Below are positions 26,303 through 33,508 of a DNA stretch of 64,000 nucleotides, piece after piece. Source of the stretch: Laspinema palackyanum D2a. Lineage in GTDB: Bacteria > Cyanobacteriota > Cyanobacteriia > Cyanobacteriales > Laspinemataceae. Position 1 is the stretch's first letter. Every line of letters starts with the position of its first letter. Location of the stretch: the NCBI GenBank assembly GCA_025370845.1, contig JAMXFF010000004.1:159305-223304 (forward strand). Direction: 5' to 3'. A program made the translations under genes and the position numbers. The notes beneath the pieces are model-generated. The model saw nothing but the letters and a program-made list of their open reading frames with translations, was not told the DNA's origin and did no database searches.

Positions 26303-27568
26303 TTAATACAAACTCGCTTTAATTTCCTGGTTGGCAGTCGCTTGGGCTTTTTTCATGGCCTCTGATAAAGATTGTTCCCCTAATAAAGCACTGAGAAACT
26401 GGTTGTTAAAATTTTGGGTAACGAGAGACAAATTTTCTCCCGCTTGCCAGAGGGTGGCGTAGTCGGCACCGGCGACAAAAGGCGCATAGAGGGGATTATT
26501 GAGATATCCCAATTCTGCCAGGACTGATTTGCGCGTGGGTAAAATTAATCCCCCACTGGCCCAAGCTTTCATGCCTTCTTTTCCGGTGAGATAAGAGATC
26601 AATTCCCAAGCTTCTGCTTTGTGGGTAGATTGTTTATTCATGACATAAGCAACGGTAAATGCCATTGTTCCTTTTTTGCCGTTAATTGTAGGGACGGGGG
26701 CAATGGCAAAAGAAATCCGAGGAAAGGTTTCTTGCAGGTAAGGAATGGCCCAATTGCCATCAAGAACCATTGCGGCTTTTCCCTGTCCAAACATTTCGCT
26801 GACATTACTTGCGCCGGTATCGGAGGGGATGCCTGCAGTGCGCGCTTGTTGATATTGTTCGATAACCGGGGCGAGTCCTTTTAAGGCTTTGGGTTGAGCA
26901 AATGCGGCGAAGCCTTTGCGATCGACAAATTGCCCGCCAAAGGCGCGAATTACAAAGGCTTGACGGGTTAATTCGGGAACCATGCCATAGCCATAGCGTT
27001 GAATTCTGCGATCGCGGTTGCGTCGCACGGTTAATTGTTCAGAATACTCCTGTAATTGCGCCCAAGTTTTGGGCGGTTCACTTAACCCCGCTTCCTGGAA
27101 AAATTCGGTATTGTAATAGAGCGCTAGGGTGGAGAAATCTTTGGGTAAACCGTAGATTTTGCCCTTATATTTAAAGGCATTCAGCATCGCCGGTTGAAAA
27201 TCTTTGAGGTCAAATTCTGGGGTGATATAGCGATCGAGGGGTTCTAATACTCCGCGATGCATCAGTAACGGGGCTTCGAGGGTATCTAAATAAAAGATAT
27301 CCGGCGCCGCATCCCCAATTAATCGGGTTTTGATGACATCAGAATACTGATCCGTGATGACTTCATACCGGACTTTAATATGGGGGTGGGTGGCTTCAAA
27401 ATCCCGGAGTAGCTGTTCGAGAAGCTGTTTTTCTACGGGACTACTTTGCCACCCACTGAGGGTGAGCGTGGTGACATCTTCCCCCAGGGAACTGCCGCAG
27501 GCGGTGAGACTGAGAACCAGCAGCAGGACGATCGCCCACTGGCACAGAAGCCGATAAAGTTTTGACAT
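26303..27568 (-). CDS. Sugar ABC transporter substrate-binding lipoprotein
   Basis: A 421-residue extracytoplasmic solute-binding protein (family 1, MalE/UgpB-like). A lipoprotein signal is clear (CQWAIVLLLVLSLTACGSS, cleavage before Cys23). The mature part begins with the family pattern TLTLSGWQSSPVEKQLLEQL. It contains GDAAPDIFYLDT, YGLPKDFSTLALYYNTEFF and GQGKAAMVLDGNWAIPY, and ends with an AWELISYLTGKEGMKAW helix. It is the first gene of the importer proper and is preceded by an MFS gene 66 bp upstream on the same strand. The ligand cannot be read from the sequence. Confidence 0.93.
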   Translation of the reverse strand: MSKLYRLLCQWAIVLLLVLSLTACGSSLGEDVTTLTLSGWQSSPVEKQLLEQLLRDFEATHPHIKVRYEVITDQYSDVIKTRLIGDAAPDIFYLDTLEAPLLMHRGVLEPLDRYITPEFDLKDFQPAMLNAFKYKGKIYGLPKDFSTLALYYNTEFFQEAGLSEPPKTWAQLQEYSEQLTVRRNRDRRIQRYGYGMVPELTRQAFVIRAFGGQFVDRKGFAAFAQPKALKGLAPVIEQYQQARTAGIPSDTGASNVSEMFGQGKAAMVLDGNWAIPYLQETFPRISFAIAPVPTINGKKGTMAFTVAYVMNKQSTHKAEAWELISYLTGKEGMKAWASGGLILPTRKSVLAELGYLNNPLYAPFVAGADYATLWQAGENLSLVTQNFNNQFLSALLGEQSLSEAMKKAQATANQEIKASLY

Positions 27569-27634
27569 AAATCCTGCTCTCGGGTAAAGCTGGGCCGTCC
27601 TGGATGTAATAGCCGATACTTTTTTATTATGCCC

Positions 27635-29077
27635 TTATGAATCAGAATTTAACCGGGGTTTTAACCAAAAACTTGCAAGGTTGTCAAGTATCTGGCGGAG
27701 GCTTTGGCTGCGCGGTTCCTGGAGGAATAGCAAGGGAACTAGGGCCAACAGTCGCAAGAGCGCAGAGAAGGCAAATAAGCCAACGAATCCGCCAAAAGCA
27801 GATTGAGTGGCGATAAATCCGCCTAGGGTGGTCCCGACTGCACCGGCTAATCCGCTAACGGCAGCGGCGATCGCAAAATAACTCGAAGGCTGTTTCGCCG
27901 GGGCGATTTCCATTTGGATATTACTGCCACAGAGATCCACGGCTGCCCAAGTTGCGCCACTAATCAGGTGTAACAGGGGCAATCCTATCCATAAGAGTAT
28001 CCCTTGGGTTCCCGTTACCAGCCAGAGCACCGGGGTGATGGCGACGAGGATACCGACGAAGAGTAACAGGGGACGATTTCCCAGGCGATCGGCTAATTTT
28101 CCCCAAATTGGCAGCATCAGCAAGTTAGCACCGGCAGCGAGGCTGTTGTAGAGGGTTACCCAACTCACATCGATGTCTAAATCTTTGAGTAAATAAAGGT
28201 TGAAAAATGGGGCACTGAGGTTGACGGCAAACATCCATCCGCCAAAATACAGCAGAAACATCCGGAAATTTTTATCTTTTAAAAAACTGGGCAGGGCGAT
28301 CGCTGATGTGGGGGGAGTCGGTTCATGATTGGGGAGACTTTCGCTATCACTGCCCCAAATTTGGGGGTTAACATCTGCCATCAAAAACTGGAAGCATAGG
28401 CTAATGATGCCAGCGGCGATCGCCACACACAAGATAATCCCATAGCCTTCAATGGTCCCCCCGTCCCATTGGGACACCATCACCCCTAATATTGGCATTG
28501 CCAGCAAATTGGTGAGATTAGCGGCACTGTTGCGAAAGCCAAAGTAACGCCCCCGGAGGCGATCGGGGACTAATGCTGCCATCCAACTCACCCAAGAGGG
28601 ACTCCCGAAAGCCCCTAAAATATGGGTGAGGGCGACGATCGCCAAGGTTCCCAGAATCAGATGGTGAGCTTGCCTGGGATCCACGAGAAACCAGCCAATT
28701 CCCAGGAGTAAAAACAGCCACAGCAGACGGGAGATGCTGAAAATTGAGAGGGTGTACCAGTGACGACTCGTCGTGCGATCACCCAAATAGGCCCCCACGG
28801 GTTGCAGAAAATTCACCAGCATCGGGATCGCTGCCAGCAATCCGATTTCCACGTTACTTGCGCCGAGATCCAGCAAAAAATTACTCAGCAAGACCCCTCC
28901 GGTGGCGCAGGAGAAAAACGTGGCAAACACACCATCGAGGGTAGAAGCTTGTAAGCTGGTGCGAATCGCCGGTTTAGAGCGTTTCCCGTTGGGAAGAACT
29001 AGGGAATTCTCCGCAAGGTATTCGGAAAATAGAGGCTTTTTTAGAGGAAAGGCGATCGTCAGTTTACTCTGGGTCAT
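27635..29077 (-). CDS. Major facilitator superfamily transporter
   Basis: A 12-helix-type MFS protein of about 480 residues. Helix-loop patterns such as GASNVEIGLLAAIPMLVNFLQPVGAYLGDRT and the related WGKLADRLGNRPLLLFVG in the second half match the family's loop 2-3 and 8-9 motifs. The frame reaches TTG 29236, but ATG 29077 (MTQSKLTIAFPLKKP) is preferred because the upstream extension overlaps a palindromic repeat. It precedes the sugar importer on the same strand with a 66-bp gap, so it may belong to the same transcript. Substrate unknown; sugar or metabolite efflux is a guess from context. Confidence 0.88.
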   Translation of the reverse strand: MTQSKLTIAFPLKKPLFSEYLAENSLVLPNGKRSKPAIRTSLQASTLDGVFATFFSCATGGVLLSNFLLDLGASNVEIGLLAAIPMLVNFLQPVGAYLGDRTTSRHWYTLSIFSISRLLWLFLLLGIGWFLVDPRQAHHLILGTLAIVALTHILGAFGSPSWVSWMAALVPDRLRGRYFGFRNSAANLTNLLAMPILGVMVSQWDGGTIEGYGIILCVAIAAGIISLCFQFLMADVNPQIWGSDSESLPNHEPTPPTSAIALPSFLKDKNFRMFLLYFGGWMFAVNLSAPFFNLYLLKDLDIDVSWVTLYNSLAAGANLLMLPIWGKLADRLGNRPLLLFVGILVAITPVLWLVTGTQGILLWIGLPLLHLISGATWAAVDLCGSNIQMEIAPAKQPSSYFAIAAAVSGLAGAVGTTLGGFIATQSAFGGFVGLFAFSALLRLLALVPLLFLQEPRSQSLRQILDNLASFWLKPRLNSDS

Positions 29078-29233
29078 AGCAGATTTAGGGAAATTTAATC
29101 TGTTGATGCAATCACTGAAATGGTTAGAGTCTAAAAAAAAATGGCCGGGAATGCCAATCCGACTAGAGAGGGAAATTTGCTCGGGGTTAGGGAGGTAGGA
29201 GGATTTTAGATTCAGAATTCCCCGGTAAAAGGA

Positions 29234-29300
29234 CAAGAAACCGGGTTTCTGCCCAATTTTGCTGACCAGGCAAAAAATTGAAATAAGAAACCCGGTTTAT
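29234..29300. repeat. Copy 2 of AGAAACCCGGTTTCT inverted-repeat element
   Basis: Arms AAGAAACCGGGTTTCT and AAGAAACCCGGTTTAT flank about 35 bp. It has the same arms as the copies near 23.1 and 31.4 kb. It sits upstream of the MFS gene. Confidence 0.8.
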
Positions 29301-29315
29301 AACTGCAATAATGCC

Positions 29316-29347
29316 ATAAAAAAGGAGCGCTCAAACCATCGCTCCTT
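29316..29347 (-). terminator. Intrinsic terminator of the DUF6335 gene
   Basis: Read on the minus strand, an 8-bp stem AAGGAGCG / CGCTCCTT with a 10-nt loop is followed directly by a run of T residues. It lies 23 bp past the stop of the minus-strand gene ending at 29370. Confidence 0.8.
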
Positions 29348-29369
29348 GACGTAAAATTTTGCTCAATTC

Positions 29370-29819
29370 CTACAGTTGACCGAGGCGATCGCCTACCACA
29401 CTATCGCGCCGGACTTCATATTCTTCTGAAGACTCCGGGTCTAATTCCCAGCGTTCCTGATCTCGTTCTGACAATTCGTCGCGAACACCTAACTCTTGGC
29501 GATCGGCCTGTTCCACTCCCGCTGCTCTACCGATTTGATCTACAATATTTTGGTCCGGAGTCGGTGCCGTTCCCCCAACTGCTTCATCCCCAACATTCTG
29601 AGCTTCGGTCCATGCCGCATCCACATCCCCACCCGTTAATTCTGGACTGGTATGGGTGTATTGCTTCATCTTATTTTCCATGTTCCGACCTCCAATATTA
29701 GCGCCGGGGGGATTCGCTATTCCCGTTCCCAAAGATTCAGTCTCAGCTTGGGACAAATCTTCTACACTGCCCTCTTCTCGGGCCAGATTTCTCAGTTTTT
29801 CTTGTTTATTTTTAGTCAT
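29370..29819 (-). CDS. DUF6335 family protein
   Basis: A 149-residue, highly charged, probably disordered soluble protein. The central block SPELTGGDVDAAWTEAQNVGDEAVGG followed by TPDQNIVDQIGRAAG matches the cyanobacterial DUF6335 pattern as I know it. The C-terminal half is rich in Glu, Arg and Asp (DELSERDQERWELDPESSEE). There is no signal peptide or membrane segment. It is monocistronic, with its own terminator. No biochemical role is known for the family; proteins like this are often stress-linked, but that is inference. Confidence 0.8.
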   Translation of the reverse strand: MTKNKQEKLRNLAREEGSVEDLSQAETESLGTGIANPPGANIGGRNMENKMKQYTHTSPELTGGDVDAAWTEAQNVGDEAVGGTAPTPDQNIVDQIGRAAGVEQADRQELGVRDELSERDQERWELDPESSEEYEVRRDSVVGDRLGQL

Positions 29820-30038
29820 AATTATCCCTTTAATATCAGCAAAGCTTGGGAGATTTTTTCAGTACAAATCAATCTCCGCTAGTTTAGGAGTTAGGTTTTA
29901 CCGTTATAAAACCCAAACTAACTTTTTCTGCTTTTGTAAAGCCTAGCTGATTTTCAAGGGTTTAACTTCTACCCCAGGGCATATTTTATTAACCCTTGAG
30001 CCGCATGAATTACTAAAATAACCGGATACTCCCTTCAA

Positions 30039-30242
30039 TTAGCCATCAGGAAACTGCCAACAGGCAATATGCTCTATATCGTGACTGCCACAGGATTTAC
30101 AAGAGACATCCGTAAAGGAATCAACCCATTCTTCCCCACAATTACGACAGTGGCAAAAAATATTGTGGCGGTTCGCTTCATTGAGTCGTAACTGCCAGTC
30201 CTTCAGTTCATCATCATTCAAGGGCCGAGGAATTTCTGTCAT
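30039..30242 (-). CDS. Small zinc-ribbon protein
   Basis: A 67-residue protein from ATG 30242 (MTEIPRPLNDDELKDWQ); the frame also opens at TTG 30257. Four Cys in two knuckles, CHCRNCGEEW and CKSCGSHDIEHIACW, plus nearby His residues, form a likely rubredoxin/zinc-ribbon fold. It starts 30 bp after the stop of the 184-residue gene and probably forms an operon with it. Role unknown; nucleic-acid or protein binding is typical of such ribbons. Confidence 0.72.
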   Translation of the reverse strand: MTEIPRPLNDDELKDWQLRLNEANRHNIFCHCRNCGEEWVDSFTDVSCKSCGSHDIEHIACWQFPDG

Positions 30243-30272
30243 GGTTGTTATCCCCAATTCATCGGTTTAGTA

Positions 30273-30827
30273 TTATACGCGATCGCTCACTAATTTTAAA
30301 AAGGTTTGATACACCGCTTCCACTTCTTGAAAATAGGTGGCTTCATCGGCAGATTGGGAGATAAAAAACAGATTAAAACAAGGCATCACACAATTTTCTG
30401 ATTCTAGGGTATCCGGCGTTAGGACTACTTGCACGGGATTTTGGGCTAACCGAGTGTTGGTCAAATCTGCCACAGTTTTTAATTGTTCCAATAAGGAATG
30501 ATACTCAGTCAAGTCCCGGGGAAGAATCCCCACATATCGAGGCCGCATTTGGGATTTGGAGGTGGACAAATGCCCTTGACAACTGGAATAAGTAATGCAA
30601 TTTAGTTTAAGAATTAAAGCAATGGTTAAATCGCGAACACCGGGTTCAATGGATTTTTTAAACTTGCGATGATATTTAGACAAAATCGGGGAATCTGCAC
30701 AAGCGGCAGTGCCATCGGTGTTGATATTGCCGAGGGGACTTTCCCGAAAGGTTTCGGCGGGGTTTTCTTCCACAAAGCGATCGTCCCAGGAGGCGATAAA
30801 TTCTTGCAATCCACTAAAATAAGTCAT
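30273..30827 (-). CDS. Conserved-looking protein of unknown function (TYSSCQGH motif)
   Basis: A 184-residue soluble protein. The most distinctive segment is LILKLNCITYSSCQGHLSTS; a T-x-S-S-C-x-G-H motif often marks substrate or metal contacts. A PRYVGILPRDLTEY strand and a C-terminal helix (EATYFQEVEAVYQTFLKLV) follow. I do not recognise the family. Codon use and the paired downstream zinc-ribbon gene suggest a real gene. There is no signal peptide or membrane segment. Confidence 0.68.
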   Translation of the reverse strand: MTYFSGLQEFIASWDDRFVEENPAETFRESPLGNINTDGTAACADSPILSKYHRKFKKSIEPGVRDLTIALILKLNCITYSSCQGHLSTSKSQMRPRYVGILPRDLTEYHSLLEQLKTVADLTNTRLAQNPVQVVLTPDTLESENCVMPCFNLFFISQSADEATYFQEVEAVYQTFLKLVSDRV

Positions 30828-30949
30828 CGGTTTAAGTTATTTTAATTAAAAAAATTAGAAAAAATGCTCTTACTCCTTCACCCTTGCCGGAATAATTGAA
30901 ACTCGCTATATTAGAGCCAGGTATCAATAGATTAGACCATTGAGCCGCT

Positions 30950-31396
30950 ATGACTTCTCCCTTTTCCCCCAATCATCGCTTTTTTCAATACCGTCTTGCT
31001 TTGTTCCTCAGTATAGCAATTCTCGTTCCCTTCGGTCTGTTTACAAAATTTTATCGCGGTCCGGGTCAATCCTGGCTGAATGATTCATTTGGCGGGATTC
31101 CCTACGAAATTTTTTGGATTCTGCTGGTGGTTTTGATTTGGCCAAAAGTGTCAGCAAAATGGGCAGCAATAGGCGTCTTAATTGCCACTTGCATTTTAGA
31201 ATTTCTCCAACTTTGGCATCCCCCATTTTTACAAGTCATTCGCGCCACCCTGCCGGGACGATTGGTATTAGGGACCACCTTTATTTGGTCAGATTTTCCC
31301 TATTATTTTATCGGCTGCTTTTTAGGAGGGTTGTGGGTGAAAGCGCTTCAGCATTATACCCTCAGACATAAAATTAATAGCAGTTTAGAAGAATAA
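30950..31396 (+). CDS. DUF2809-like membrane protein
   Basis: A 148-residue integral membrane protein with about four helices: FLSIAILVPFGLFTKF, YEIFWILLVVLIWP, WAAIGVLIATCILEFLQLW and FPYYFIGCFLGGLWV. The pattern ILEFLQLW...LPGRLVLGTTFIWSDFPYYFIG matches the DUF2809 family, which resembles VanZ-like proteins in layout. It is divergent from the 184-residue gene (123-bp gap) and convergent with purU. Function unknown. Confidence 0.78.
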   Translation: MTSPFSPNHRFFQYRLALFLSIAILVPFGLFTKFYRGPGQSWLNDSFGGIPYEIFWILLVVLIWPKVSAKWAAIGVLIATCILEFLQLWHPPFLQVIRATLPGRLVLGTTFIWSDFPYYFIGCFLGGLWVKALQHYTLRHKINSSLEE

Positions 31397-31431
31397 AGAA
31401 GCAATCCGGCTCACTCTGAAACTACAGGAAC

Positions 31432-31499
31432 AGAAACCGGGTTTCTTGCCTTAATTTTTGGCAAGTTAACAGAAACTTGGTTAAGAAACCCGGTTTCTA
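31432..31499. repeat. Copy 3 of AGAAACCCGGTTTCT inverted-repeat element
   Basis: Arms AGAAACCGGGTTTCTT and AAGAAACCCGGTTTCT are perfect inverted copies, and each arm is itself palindromic. It lies between two convergent genes, so it could also act as a bidirectional 3' hairpin. Confidence 0.82.
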
Positions 31500-31525
31500 A
31501 TCTCTGCTGTGCCAATGCACTAGAT

Positions 31526-32383
31526 TTAACCAAAGACGACAGTGCGATCGCCATAGACGAGGACTCGATTTTGCAAATGCAGACGAACCGCCCTTGCTAA
31601 CACCATCCGTTCTAAATCTTTACCTTTCCTAATTAAATCGGTCACCTCATCTCGATGGCTGACCCGAACGACATCTTGCTCAATAATCGGTCCGGCATCA
31701 AGGTCCGCTGTGACATAATGTGCCGTAGCCCCAATAATTTTGACCCCCCGTTTATAGGCTTGATGATAAGGTTTTGCTCCAGCAAAAGCAGGCAAAAATG
31801 AATGGTGAATATTAATCACCGTGGGAAATTTTTGGACAAAATCTGCGGTTAATACCTGCATATATTTGGCCAAAACTACCACATCAATGTTATACTGTTT
31901 AAGCAATTCAAGTTGCTTGGCTTCCTGAGTAACTTTGTTGTCTTTTGTAATCGGAAAATAGTGGAAATCGGCCCCAAACTGTTGGGCAATCTCTTCAAGG
32001 TCCGGATGGTTGCTGATAATTAAAGGAATGGATGAATGAAATTCCTTTGCCTTCTGCCGCCACAGCAAATCGAGTAAGCAATGATCTTGCCGACTCACCC
32101 AAATGGAGAGACGCGGGATGGTGTCGGAAAAATGCAGTTGCCAATTGGCATCCAGGGGGTCTGCAATGGTTTCTTTGAAGGTAGAGGCGATCGCCTCCCG
32201 GGGTAAATCAAACCCATCCAGTTGCCATTCGATTCGGGTCAAAAATAATCCAGCGGCAAAATCTGTATGATGATCCGCATGAATAATATTCCCGTTATGG
32301 GAATAGATGAAATTGGCTATCGTTGCCACTAATCCCCGGCGATCGGGACAAGAAACGAGTAAGGTTGCAGTTGGACTGGTCAT
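31526..32383 (-). CDS. purU: Formyltetrahydrofolate deformylase
   Basis: Hydrolyses 10-formyl-tetrahydrofolate to formate and tetrahydrofolate, balancing one-carbon pools and supplying formate to PurT. The N-terminal ACT domain is seen as TATLLVSCPDRRGLVATIANF. The formyltransferase-like catalytic domain has NIHHSFLPAFAGAKPYHQAY (Asn and His of the active site) and TADLDAGPIIEQDVVRVSH (catalytic Asp). The 285-residue length is normal. ATG 32383 fits the usual N-terminus. Downstream is a convergent DUF2809-like gene with a palindromic repeat between them. Confidence 0.96.
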   Translation of the reverse strand: MTSPTATLLVSCPDRRGLVATIANFIYSHNGNIIHADHHTDFAAGLFLTRIEWQLDGFDLPREAIASTFKETIADPLDANWQLHFSDTIPRLSIWVSRQDHCLLDLLWRQKAKEFHSSIPLIISNHPDLEEIAQQFGADFHYFPITKDNKVTQEAKQLELLKQYNIDVVVLAKYMQVLTADFVQKFPTVINIHHSFLPAFAGAKPYHQAYKRGVKIIGATAHYVTADLDAGPIIEQDVVRVSHRDEVTDLIRKGKDLERMVLARAVRLHLQNRVLVYGDRTVVFG

Positions 32384-32438
32384 TCGTTAATACACTCTGA
32401 AGATTGGGGGAAGGTGAAATAGGATTGATGCATCATCA

Positions 32439-32656
32439 GCGGAGGGACCCCACCCTAACCCTCCCCTTGGCAAGGGGAGGGGACCGGAGTGGCGGAGGGA
32501 CCCCACCCTAACCCTCCCCTTGCCAAGGGGAGGGGACCGGAGTGGCGGAGGGACCCCACCCTAGCCCTCCCCTTGCCAAGGGGAGGGGACCGGAGGTGGC
32601 GGAGGGACCCCACCCTAACCCTCCCCTTGCCAAGGGGAGGGGACCGGAGGTGGCGG
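32439..32656. repeat. 53-54-bp tandem repeat, four copies
   Basis: Copies of GCGGAGGGACCCCACCCTAA...CCAAGGGGAGGGGACCGGAG begin at 32439, 32492, 32545 and 32599, with a partial fifth at 32653. Spacing is 53, 53, 54 and 54 bp, and identity between copies is nearly complete. Each holds a perfect hairpin, CCCTCCCCTTG facing CAAGGGGAGGG. The array fills the gap between purU and the DUF4340 gene and stops just before the latter's stop codon. Confidence 0.92.
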
Positions 32657-32661
32657 GAGTT

Positions 32662-33483
32662 TTATTCGGGTTCTATGGGTTCTGGTTGTTGGGAAGGGTC
32701 GGGAATGGGGGGTGGTTGATTCTCTCCTTCTTGGGGTAAAGGTTCAGGAACGCTCTGATTTTGTTGGATACTTTGTTCGGGAGTTTGAATCCATTCTTCT
32801 AGGGGGCGATCGACTGCATTTTCTAAGTTCGTTGAGAGTAATAAAACCGATTGAGCAGTGAGGGTTCCTCGGCGGGGATCGACTTGGGCGTAAAGATTGC
32901 TGCCGGTAAAGTCACGATTACCCACAACCAGTTGATAAGTTTCTCCGGTTCTGAGGGTAATGTCAATGGTTGCCTGGGGGTTTTCTAATCCATAATCTCT
33001 AATTTGTTGGGGGGTGGCGCTCAAAACGCGATCGCTTTTTCCTCGGACTACTTCATTCAACAAGAAGGCAACATACGCTTCATTGGCAGGATAAGTCGCG
33101 GGAATAGAAGGTGTCGCAGGAGCCGGTTCTGTTGTTTCTGTGGGTTCCAGTGTTTCTGGTGTTTCTGGTGTTTCTGGTGTTTCTGGTGTTTGGGGAGGAA
33201 TAGTTTCGACAGGAGTCGGTGTACTCTCAATGACTTCCATAATCCAAAGGGGTTCGCCCGGTTCTCTACTTTCTGCGATCGCCCCTCTTTGAAAGCGCAA
33301 TGTTCTTTCCTCCGTCGTCAGCACAAAAGATTTTACCTGGTCTTCTTGAAAGGTAAAAATTTGCTTCTGATTTTCCTGGGCCGCTTCCTGGGATGGCACG
33401 ACATTTACCTCATAAAAGTAAACCGCACCTGTGAAACTGACCGCCAGGAATAACAGCAGTAAAGTAGACCGTTGAAATTTCAT
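32662..33483 (-). CDS. DUF4340 domain protein of the GldG-type ABC operon
   Basis: A 273-residue protein with an N-terminal signal anchor (STLLLLFLAVSFTGAVYFYEV), then the DUF4340 pattern. This includes a beta-rich segment (QIFTFQEDQVKSFVLTTEER) and NEAYVAFLLNEVVRGKSDRVLSATPQQIRDYGLENPQATIDI, followed by GETYQLVVGNRDFTGSNLYAQVD. A linker of TPE repeats (12-nt units at about 33137-33195) splits the domain at residues ~95-120. The C-terminus is Pro/Gln-rich and exposed. DUF4340 proteins usually accompany GldG/ABC-2 genes, as here (25 bp after the GldG-like gene), but their function is not established. Confidence 0.88.
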   Translation of the reverse strand: MKFQRSTLLLLFLAVSFTGAVYFYEVNVVPSQEAAQENQKQIFTFQEDQVKSFVLTTEERTLRFQRGAIAESREPGEPLWIMEVIESTPTPVETIPPQTPETPETPETPETLEPTETTEPAPATPSIPATYPANEAYVAFLLNEVVRGKSDRVLSATPQQIRDYGLENPQATIDITLRTGETYQLVVGNRDFTGSNLYAQVDPRRGTLTAQSVLLLSTNLENAVDRPLEEWIQTPEQSIQQNQSVPEPLPQEGENQPPPIPDPSQQPEPIEPE

Positions 33484-33508
33484 CTTTTTTGTCGTTCGCT
33501 CTTTCGAT

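Noticed and set aside
32489..32739. Plus-strand frames over the 53-bp array giving Pro/Gly/Arg-rich proteins
   Set aside because: They are translations of tandem repeats with no independent support.
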